A stretch of DNA of 64,000 nucleotides, from NCBI GenBank assembly GCA_029168955.1, contig JAPDOI010000287.1:744001-808000 (forward strand), read 5' to 3'. The notes below the pieces were generated by a model. That model saw nothing but the letters and a program-made list of their open reading frames with translations. It made no database searches and was not told the origin of the DNA. The translations under genes and the position numbers were made by a program. Positions 31,962 through 41,278 of this stretch are shown here, piece after piece. Numbering within the stretch: position 1 is the stretch's first letter; every line of letters starts with the position of its first letter. Source of the stretch: Aplectana chamaeleonis. Its lineage: Eukaryota; Nematoda; Chromadorea; Rhabditida; Cosmocercidae.

Positions 31962-32239
31962 GTAGGTAATTTTTCATTTTCACGTTTATTTTTGTAATTC
32001 TCTCTTTTTGTTTTCCTTCCTTACATTCCAGTGATTTATATGATTGTTTGGTTTTCTAGGGTAGATCTGGTTTCATGCCGAAATCGATCAAAGTCGGTAT
32101 CAAACCGGAACTATTCTTGAAAAAAAAAACATGAGGAGAATTACCAAACCAAACAATCATGAAAATTATTTGAATGAGAAAAAAAAACAAAATCAGAGGA
32201 GAATCTCAAAAATGAACGAGAATATGAAAATTTACTTAC

Positions 32240-32281
32240 CATCGGGAGTTTTTTCTGCCCTAGAAGTTGTTGCGATGGCAT
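32240..32281 (-). pseudogene. Candidate 42-nt exon Y, copy 2
   Basis: On the minus strand bounded by TTCTTTCTAG and GTAAGTAAA, a strong nematode-like donor. 14 codons reading MPSQQLLGQKKLPM. It matches copy 1 in QQLLG-KK. The second acceptor seen after copy 1 (TTACATTCCAG) is not preserved here. Confidence 0.35.
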
Positions 32282-32632
32282 CTAGAAAGAATAATTAGCG
32301 TGCATGTAGATATAACGGTTTGAAGAAGTTACAAATACGATAAAGTCGAAGTCAGCGGCTGGAAAATTGTCTAAGACTGCGGGGAATGAGGTGGTGGAGT
32401 CGTTCAATCCAAAAACAACTCAAAAATATATGTGGCTGCTTTTCATCGATCAGTATTGAGATGGTGGATTGGCGGTGCGCCCCGGAGCCACCCCCTCGAG
32501 AACAAACAGCGCCGCGGATCGGCCGTTTGACCGTCCCACTATCAATCGTGCCGCGGATCAGCCGCCAAGCGCCGCGGACCGTCCGGAAAGCTCATCTGCC
32601 GCCGCGGACGAGCCGTGAGTTTGTCTGAGTAG

Positions 32633-33204
32633 TTACTTCAGCTTTAAGATGAGGTGTTGTTTTTCCGCCCACCAAGGCACAAAGAGGCAACCGCTGTCTA
32701 CGTTCTTAGCCTTCGTCCGTGCTTTTTTCACCACTTGTCGCAGAAGTCGTCTCCCAGCAGCGCCCCACATGAAGCTTGGCGGCTATGCGAAGAGCTCACA
32801 TGGTGTAGGAGCAGAGCAGATTTGCATCGCGGCGGGCGCGAATTTATGTCGGGGTGCCGCATTGATAGATCGCCGGCGGCGATTCGCCGTGATCGTTCAG
32901 TATGGAGGCTCATGATTAGGTGGTACCGCGCCGCAATGCAACTATGCTCGGCCCGTAGGAATATCTATATTTATATCATGCCTTAAATACCATAATTCTT
33001 TACCTAGAAGTTGTTTCCTCCAAAACTAACGGCTGCCTAAAAGCGGGGGTACATCGGAGGGCTGCTAGTGAAATGCCCCCTGTATAATATACGCACCCTG
33101 TATACTATTATGCCAGATCTGAAAAGAAAAAATCTGTCTGGCCGCAATTTTCGGCACTTTGAATGATGCACTCCTTTTCGAATCTGGGGGTAGAGTCTCC
33201 TTGT
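32633..33204. other. No gene recognised
   Basis: Overlapping frames at 32649-32986 are not protein-like. No element ends seen. Confidence 0.4.
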
Positions 33205-33300
33205 CCGATTTAATCTAGTGAATGAACGGGTTGGGGGATTTAGATCGTCGCGCGCGATCGAGACCCCGTTGACCTTAGCATCGCGAAAATCGCGCGCCCT
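33205..33300 (+). repeat. Dispersed repeat family G, diverged copy 3
   Basis: TCTAGTGAATGAACGGGTTG ... CGATCGAGACCCCGTT resembles family G at 13568 (TCTGATGAATGGACGGGGTT ... AATCGAAACCCCATT). Confidence 0.4.
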
Positions 33301-36000
33301 CCGCGATGGTCGCGCCGTGTCGATTTGCTGAACTAAATTTAACAAAGGGACCATAGATGGTCTAATGCGGACACGAGAGAATCACACGCTTCCCATTTTG
33401 AATTGCACCGTGTTAATCCCGCTCTGAAAGGGAGGGTAGGCAGAGCCGCCTGTGGTCCTTGAAGGTAAAGTTCCAAGAAAAGAAGTTGCCGAAATAGGAG
33501 TCTGCTCGCAAGCTCAAAAATTATGTCGTACTCTTACTACTACTTTTCGAAAAAAGTTTGTTGTGCGTGCTTTCTTGTTGTCAGCAATCACATGCATACA
33601 CTTATTTCACACTATCTCGGAGCGCGACTCTCTAGATTTCTTGCAGGACTGTGCGAATGACTGAGGAAGGGACAACGAGAGTAGATGGAGGACACGAAGA
33701 CAGCAGCGTACGAGCGCGCAAACGCAGGCCATGGGCTCCAGTAAGTTTCATACCGAGGTAGAATGAATATTCACTATGGCAAGGCTGGCAATAAGAACAA
33801 TCGTACAGATTTCAGCAGAGCCCGGCTTTCGGTTCGAATATTGAAGGAAGACGTGCTAAAGAATCGGGCAGAAACGAGTTAGAGGAGCTGAGTATTGCGG
33901 CCGCCCTCCTGCAATTAGCCAGTTTTTAATCAATGTGAGACCCCTAAAATAGAAAATCGGTGCTGTGATTATCGGTATAATTGCAGACGCTGTGGAGAAG
34001 AATTATTTCCTTGGCCCAGCAGCGTCCTTTTTTCGCACCCTTTTTGGTATTTTTGCGCTCTTCTCCGGTTCCTTTGCTCGTGCCTTCTTTCGTTTCTTTT
34101 TCAGAGAATTAACAAGTGATATAACTAAAAAATTTCCTCATACTTTTTCAAAAATTTTATTTTATTTAAGAGAAGCTCGCATCGATCACAAGGTTATCTC
34201 TGTAAACCAACTATCTGCGCACGGAGTCGTCAGATTGCCTGAATTCGAGCAGCGAATCTGGTGGACGAGTCGTCTGAGGTTTGGAGTTCTCGCTGTTCAA
34301 ATTTGTTGAACGAAAGCAAAGCAGAAGGGAAAAAAAGATTTCACATGAAATCAATCGCTTTTTAATCTTTTTGTGAGTAAGGAAACTCTTACAGATGGAT
34401 GTGACCCTACGTCCATTTCAAGGCGAGTGATTCTCGGTTATAAACATTTGTCGCTTTTTTTAGAAGCACTGGGATTCCCCACTAGGTATGGTTTTGGTAT
34501 TCGATCTAGACTAGGTCGTTTATACTTCCGTTCCGGAGCTGCGCGGCGCGGCGAAAAGTTTAGCGGCGACGCGCATTTCCCTACCTGATCATGTATTCGA
34601 CAGAGGTTTATCCTTAAATCAATTTTGCTAGGAAAATTCAATCTTCTCTCCGATCCCTACTTCTTTACGTTGAATGTCAAAATTGTTTACAACTTTAGAT
34701 TTCATGTCAAAAATAATTACAGCATGGATTGGGTGAGGGAAGTGTGAGATTTTCTGTTTTTGAAACATTGAGATTGAGACATTGAGAAAAAACCAAAATT
34801 GAGATTTTTGTGTGCAGCAAATGATTCTCACCCCGCGAAAGCGCAATGGCTGCATCTTCATTGCAGAATGAGGCTAAACACAACATGGAGTAGCTCTGAC
34901 ATAAGACAAGGCCGTAATGAGCGATTTCTTCTGCAGAAGATGCATCTATAATTTTTTGTATCATAACATGGCACTCGAAAGCAGATAGAGTCTTCGAAAA
35001 AAATTTCTCTAGAGACAATGATTTCAAAAGCAAATAAAGAACTTTTCACAACCCAGCCTATCTTAAACAACGCTCAGGAATTCGGAAGAACGTTTGGCGA
35101 AGAAACATAGGAACAAAATTTGAGAAAGTGTATGAAATAACATAAAAAGATATGATTTCAATGCGGATCGCATGCGGCCGCCGCGCTGCCTGCTCTCCCC
35201 GGGCGGCGCGGCAACGCCCAGGCGGCCGCGTGCGGCGTCGTTGGAAGATTTTGAGTTAAAATTCCGCGCTTGGCAGGGTTGTTACACACAGCAACCGGAC
35301 CATAATATCAAATTTTACCCACGAGTTTTTAAAGGTTTCGTTCGCGCTGAAAACCAATTTTCATTTCCAGGCTCAATTTCATGAATGAGACCGGTGGACC
35401 ACGTCGGTGAAGGTTTGGGTGTCAAAAACATATGGTTCAGATGTTGGAGTGGTTCAAAATAACGATCCGCCACCAGTTTTCACCAACCATCTAGCAAAAG
35501 GAACAGAAGCGCCATCACAGGCGCAGATGATTCAGGATTTGAAATCTTTAATTCGGAAAATTCTAACATCCAAACTTGCCCAATGGATACTTCTTTTTTT
35601 AGAACAAGTTCCTGTAAACGTAAGGCATGAGAAATTAACCCACTCAATAAGTTTAGAGCGAAAAACACATCCGAAGTTTGTGAAAAAGCTTCCGACGTAT
35701 TGCACCTGACACACCGAATTCGACGAAGGGGTGTGAAGTGAATAATTCGAGGCGTTTCAAAACGCGTTTTTTTGCGAACGTTGATGGTTTTGTACAGCCT
35801 TTCCACTCTTATTCTGTATTTTAGAGAGTCGCCAGCGCACAGCGCAAAAACACGAAAACATGAGATACAGTTTTTTTTTGCGCGTACGATGCCTTCAAGT
35901 CTGTGTCTTCAAGTGTCATGCTAGATACAAGTCCTATTAGTTAACTCATATTCATTGAAAATTTTTAAACTAACTGTGATAACGCCAGCTATTCTCAAGA
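33301..36000. other. No supportable gene
   Basis: About 2.7 kb. A GC-rich hairpin lies at 35168-35234 (GCATGCGGCCGCC / GGCGGCCGCGTGC). A minus-strand frame at 34707-35033 ends near a GGTGAG donor-like site but has no convincing partner exon. Frames at 33965-34309 and 35407-35709 show no family features. Confidence 0.4.
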
Positions 36001-36110
36001 TTAAAGGCAGTATTCACGATGATCTTCAATTTTGAGATTATTCGCTATATTGATTGAGTGGCCCCCGGGTAGAACTAAGATGACGTAGAAATTGAGAAAA
36101 ACGCACCAGA
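36001..36110 (+). mobile_element. MITE family D-type terminus
   Basis: TTAAAGGCAGTATTCACGAT followed by TTGAGATTATTCGC and GTGGCCCCCGGGT. Only one end is recognisable. Similar left ends occur at 46642, 49236 and 62028, and a right end at 41045-41079. Confidence 0.5.
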
Positions 36111-37135
36111 AGTACACAAAATCCTTAAGTATCACCCCGCCTATTAAGTATCATAGGAAATGTTTGTTGAGGCAATGAAATCTTTTGTGGACCCGTCCTC
36201 TGCAATTATCTACTCTCCATTGCTCCGTTCTTTCCTTAGGGCTCTAACTAATCCTGCTTTGCATGAAATATTCTTCTATTTTAGATTGATCCAATTTTAC
36301 ACCGGTGACAAACACCAGGAGCATTTATTTTCAGAACAACCAATTGCAGTAAGGGACAAAGAATTAAACGAAAAATGAAACGAGTGGAGGCTCTTCGTAA
36401 TTCAGATCTGAGAAGTGCATTGCACCCCTTCAATGATAGAGCTACACCCTCAACCTTCTATTCCGCCAAGGAAATATGTGATATAAAGATTTTTGAATAA
36501 AAAAATCAGGTGGATGACGTTAGGAAAACGCCATTTACACGAGCACTAGGGTAGTCATGTCATCTCTGACTCCAGGTTTTCGGATGTTAGGTATTCCCTA
36601 CCCCTAACAACCCAGCTTCAGAGCCACCAACAGGACAGTTCCAATTTAGATTGAATGAAGGAAACGCCAGCTGGACGGAATGCTGTGGAAGAAACTCGCC
36701 AGAAAAAAGCAATCCTCTCCTCTCAACGAATAAGAAAAAGACAAAAAACAACCTCCATTCCCAAACAAGACAAGAAGCACAGTAGGAACCAAGGGAACGG
36801 AACAGTACTGCATTTTATCATAGGATAAGATCATAGGAAGCCGCTTCCCATCCAACAGTAAGGCTTTGCCAATTGGTCGTTATCATTGCAAAGAGCCACT
36901 ACATGTCCTGGATTCTGAGAACTGAAAGTAGATCTATTTTTCTCAGCCTGCTACAGAAAATGTTACTGTTGACTGACTCTAGAACACTAGAAGGTGGTAA
37001 TTTTGACCACCTAGCGCATTTATAGGTTGAGTAGTTTAAGACTTTAGACTGGTTCTTTCTGTAGACTTTAGGACAATGCAATGAAACAAACCCCTCATTC
37101 CCCTACAAGGCCTAAATGTTCAGTACTTGCTTGGT
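36111..37135. other. No gene recognised
   Basis: Short frames only (for example 36160-36378). No element ends until the TTAA at 37136. Confidence 0.4.
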
Positions 37136-37327
37136 TTAAAGGCAGTGTTCATGATAAAATGAATAGGCGTGTTGGCTGTTCATTATCTTCAACATCTGAT
37201 CATGATAGAGGATACTGTAGCTTGTTCTAGCCAATGGAAAAGCTCAACAATGTTTCATCATATTTCATAATCAAAAACAATGAACAGCCAGCACGCCCAT
37301 TCATTTCATCGCGAACACTGCCTTTAA
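37136..37327. mobile_element. MITE family D, short complete copy
   Basis: TTAA at 37136-37139 and 37324-37327. The arms of about 48 bp start AGGCAGTGTTCATGATAAAA and reversed AGGCAGTGTTCGCGATGAAA, both containing GGCTGTTCATT. It is 192 bp in total, without coding sequence. Confidence 0.85.
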
Positions 37328-37663
37328 GCCTGACCTCACACGTCCACGATAAATTTCGTCCTGGGTTGGTGCCCGGAAATCGAAAGTAAGGGGTCTCGTT
37401 GGAGCACTGGGGTTGAAAGAACGAACGAAAAGAGCACGGATGAGTTTCGGCATTGGGGCGCATTTTCACACGCTGTCTTCTTCAGGCCCATGCCCGCGCA
37501 ACTGATCCACCGTTGAAATGTGGCTTTCAAGAAAAAGAGCTGATTTTGGATGTTTCGCAGCGTTTTTCGTGACTCTTTCTTGACTGATGAAATATTCAGA
37601 CTCCAAACTTTCGTTTTCTGATGGGAACTCGACAACGATTTTTATCGTGGACACTGCCTTTAA
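37324..37663. mobile_element. MITE family D, second element abutting the first
   Basis: The right end GTGGACACTGCCTTTAA (TTAA 37660-37663) and left end TTAAGCCTGACC ... GTCCACGATAAA share GTCCACGATAAA inverted. The left TTAA is shared with the preceding MITE. The right end truncates the CR1 pseudogene, so this element or its junction postdates the LINE. Confidence 0.6.
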
Positions 37664-40140
37664 GAATTTTGAAACAGAAAACTAAATCGTTAAACACGCG
37701 TCGATAAAGCAGACTTTTCAAACTGAATTTATGTTTGCTTTCTTCATAACTTGACATAGCCAGAGGGTAGTCGAGATTCGGAAAGCATAGATTCATCAAA
37801 ATTCTTGTGAAAGTCTGTTGCACTTTTTCGAGCTTTATTTGAACTTTTCTTGTATGGGGGCTCCAAATTTGTGAACCGTATTTCAAAACTGGTATAACAT
37901 ATGCTATGTAAAGTTTGATCAGAATACTGTAGTCATTACCCTTTATGTTTCTACAAAATGTGAACATAACTGAAAAAGCCTTTCGAACGATCATGTTCAT
38001 ATGTGTTTCAAAATTTAAGCTGGAGTTGACTACAAATCCCAAATCGCGAATCTCTTGTGCCTCCTTAATGCCTAAATTATCAAAGCTATAACCTGGGGAA
38101 GCGATATTGAAAAGTGTAGCAATGAAGTTTCCGACAAATTGGCAGGAATTTCCCAAATAGACGCCCAGTCCTCAATATTTGCTACGGATTGCAACAAAGC
38201 TAGAGAGACCTCTGCCTGAGTTTCATCATTATAAGTACCGTATACCTTGATGTCGTTCGCATACATCTGTATCTCAACTAAGGGATGTGTCACTATCTTG
38301 GCTGGCAGGCCATCTGTATAAATAAGAAACAAAAGCGGAGACAAAACGCCTCCTTGAGGCACACCACTGCTGCAAGGGTAACGTGATGAGAAACCTTAAC
38401 ACACATATGTCGATCTTTCAGATAGGATCTAAGCCAATCAAGTAAGGGACTAACGACACCAAGGTTACGTAGCTTAGTTAGAAACTTTTCATGATTAACT
38501 TTATCGAGAGCCTTCGATAAATCGAAGTAGATTATATCAGTCGAATTTCCGCTGTTAATAGTCGAAAACCAATCAAAAATACAGTCGGCAAGCTGAGTGA
38601 CCGTGGATGCACCAGCTGTAAACCGTGCTGTTCAAAAGGAATAGAGTTTGTTTTAGCCATAAAAGAAGCCAGCCTATGACGAATCAGTCTCATTATTATT
38701 TTCACAGGAGTGGGCGTAATGCTAATTGGTCGAAAAGCAGATAGGCGATTAGATCTCGCTGTTACAATAGCTCGTTTCCAAATTGAAGGCACTTCCTTCA
38801 AAATTAGAGAAATATTGAATATCATGGACATAGGGACTTAGCGCAGTTTTTGAAAACAATTTGAGGAATCTCATCAAAGGTAGCTGATGATGGGCTCCTC
38901 AACGAATTCAATACAGTGCTGACGTCGTGTGGGGAAATCATGAAATCCTCGAGAATTTGTTGAGGTTCTCCTTCATTCATCAAAGATTCAATACCATAAA
39001 CAATGTGAGGTGTAAAGACTGAAGCAAAATACCTAGCCAGCGCTTCAGCTTTCACTTCGTTACATGAAAAATTGCTTTCAAAACCATCTTCAAGCACGAG
39101 AAGCTTGCCATGAGCTTTAATTTTTTTTGTCTTATGAGTGAAAAAAGCAAATGCCTGTTTCGGATGGTTGCAGCACGCTTCTCCTGGTTGGCTAAGGAAC
39201 GTTTTAATTGATGTTCGAGATCAGCACATGTTTTCAAACATAGTGGGCGGGAAGAGGGTTTGGTCAGAGTACGAAGAAGGCAGAGCTTTTGTGCGATTAG
39301 GTTTGATGTTTTGAATAGCGTGGTTTAGGTGTTTCTTTGACAGTGAACGGCACGTATATAGCCAAGCCCGAATATTCCGCGCTGCAAAACTGTTTGTATA
39401 CGTCATCGACTGACAGGTAACCGTTGAAGGTTTCCCACCAATCAATGCAAAGAAAAAATCGTGACAAAGCCTGATAATTAACCTTGTTAGAATTAGGAAG
39501 AGGTAGTTTGCAATGTTCTTCGAGAGAAATGTGAATCCGAAAAGTTATAATGTTGAGATTGGACGAGGCGAACGGTGGAAGAACTACAAAATTGTTAACA
39601 GTAGGAGATGATGTCAAAGTCAAGTCGAGAAGAATCCCCACTAGGTTGCAAAACACGCTCCATCAGCCCACAGCATTTGAAATATCCCAGAAATCTAGCC
39701 GAGGTAGTGTTAGTGGTTTTGCATGATGAAATCCAATCAATTTCTTAATCAAAATCACCCAATATATTAATCTGTCTACATGAAAGGCAAAAATCAAGTC
39801 AAGAATCAATGAGTTGCTCATCATTAGCTGCAGAAAGACCAATTGGCCGATATACAACAACTACTCTGAATGTGAATGTTAACAATTGATCAGAACCTTC
39901 GAGAACAAGAACATCTGATCTGAGGCCGGAAGGAGAAAAAATAATTTTTGAATTAATGTGATTTTTCGCAATACAACATACACCTCCAACTCTGTAGCCG
40001 CATCTATCTGCACGAAAAAAAATCATTCGGATTGTTTCTAATGATTTCAGGGTTCCGAATTTTAGCGGAAAACCATGTCTCAGTAATCAAAAGGATGGCG
40101 GGCTCGTAGGTGGCTAAAAGGGGTGAAGATGATGAAGCTT
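37664..40140 (-). pseudogene. Decayed CR1-type LINE, ORF2 (endonuclease-reverse transcriptase)
   Basis: Reading down from about 40100: AILLITETW (catalytic Glu of the APE-type endonuclease), then CGYRVGGVCCIAK and VVVVYRPIG. RT pieces follow in several frames (VPSIWKRAIV at about 38790, MPQGGVLSPLLFLIYTDGLP at about 38360-38300, and motif C YANDIKVYG at about 38255, where the first catalytic Asp of YADD is replaced by Asn). The thumb region (AYVIPVLKYGSQIWSPHTRK) ends at about 37666, where a MITE end cuts it off. Many frameshifts and stops are present. Related to, but diverged from, the open CR1 at 41374-43893. Confidence 0.85.
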
Positions 40141-40206
40141 ATTCAAAAGGCTGCGTTAATTAAGTAAAAACATTTATTATAATACTGTTTGGAGTTCCAT
40201 GGCAAA

Positions 40207-40886
40207 CTAAGCGTTTCCTTGACCCCGTTTGGGGAGATCCTGGATGCGCTTCAGTTCCCCACGATAAACAACCCGTGGGCTTTCATTGAGCTGTTTATTG
40301 CTTTCGTTACATTCCAGCCTTAGCTCAGCGTCCTTTTCGAGCTCCGCAGGTGTCATACTGCGTTGTACATACACGTCGGAAAAGTCGGATTCACAAAGTC
40401 TTAGGCATTTGATAGAGCGGTTACCCAATGAGACCTCGATGGTAGCACGACTTTAGCCAGACGTGGGTGCTTTTCGGATGGCTTGCCGATGCGGAACATG
40501 TCAGAAGGCCTACACTCGACACTCAATTCGTTCAGTCCACCAGTAACTTTCTCTTTCAAGCCTTGCTGACGCTTCGATGGCTTGATAGCATGACTAGCCT
40601 CAGCAAGACCAGAAAAGATGATTGTCCTTGACATTTTTTCTGCTTTGACTCCTTCAGAAACCTCTATGAGGAATTTCAAAATCGAAGCAGTGACCATTTT
40701 CTCAACGACTGGAGGTTTGTTGCGCTCAAGAATTGCGTCGAAGAGCTCATTGGGAGACAGCCTAGAAAAGTTAACCTTAGTTGAGCTATCAGAGCTCTGA
40801 TCCCTCTGAGTTGAACGTCTCGAGAAGGACGGCTTGGACGAAATGGCTGTGGATTGTGTTCTGGCTATTCTGCTAGCGCGGCCCAT
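40207..40886 (-). pseudogene. ORF1 (gag-like) of the CR1-type LINE
   Basis: Two overlapping frames: 40886-40401 (161 codons) starts MGRASRIARTQS, is serine/arginine-rich and then reads SPNELFDAILERNKPPVVEK and RPSDMFRIGKPSEKHPRLAK. It continues after a frameshift at about 40410-40428 in 40428-40207 as FSDVYVQRSMTPAELEKDAE and ending LKRIQDLPKRGQGNA. The RIGKPS...RLAKVVLPS...DVYVQRSMT order resembles the RRM-like RNA-binding ORF1 of nematode CR1 elements (family knowledge). It would coat element RNA. It lies directly upstream of ORF2 on the same strand. Confidence 0.7.
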
Positions 40887-40889
40887 GAT

Positions 40890-41075
40890 CTCAAAAATTT
40901 AACATGTTCATCCAACCGGACAACTAGTCCATGTCATAGAATTACGTCACTGAAATGCGACGTTTTAATTTGTTTCTCGCCGCTTCTTCGTAATTCTGGT
41001 GGCGTTGCACTTGGGGGCCAACGCATTGTTTAATGTGATAAACTCGGGAGAGAAAATCATCGTGAACACTGCCTT
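40890..41075. mobile_element. MITE family D right end, abutting MITE A
   Basis: The right terminus is ATCATCGTGAACACTGCC followed by TTTTAA at 41074-41079, preceded by GTTGGCCCCCAA at reduced similarity to 36001. Its TTAA is shared with the left end of the family A MITE. Confidence 0.5.
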
Positions 41076-41278
41076 TTAAGGCACAGTCCAAGCTTAGGGA
41101 CGAAATCTGAGATTTCCACATGATTGCAAAGTAGAACACCCCTATAACGCCTGCAAAGTGCGAGCTTTCATTTCCTTTTAATAAGCGACTTATAGAAAGA
41201 AGCCACCCTGGGGCGCCCACATCAGGAAGCCACTTTGACACGCCAATTTTACGGTCTTTGGGGCTTAATAGTACCTAG

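Larger units (their letters stand above)
30698..32632. mobile_element. Composite foldback structure with GC-rich ends
   Basis: The left end CTACTCAGACAAGCCCAAGG and the right end reversed CTACTCAGACAAACTCACGG are inverted copies 1.9 kb apart, each followed inward by arrays of GCCGCGGATCGTCC-like words. Inside lie two inverted pairs: 30941-31118 with 31418-31595 (178 bp each, head to head), and 31920-31961 with 32240-32281 (42 bp each, in longer arms of about 180 bp). It could be one large non-autonomous element or nested inverted duplications. No transposase seen. Confidence 0.5.

Noticed and set aside
33965..34309. 114-codon plus-strand frame rich in Phe
   Set aside because: Phe/Leu-rich because of T-rich sequence; no start context, splice signals or family resemblance.
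34707..35070. Minus-strand coding-like stretch ending at a GGTGAG donor
   Set aside because: One donor-like site but no convincing acceptor or partner exon; too weak to list as a gene.
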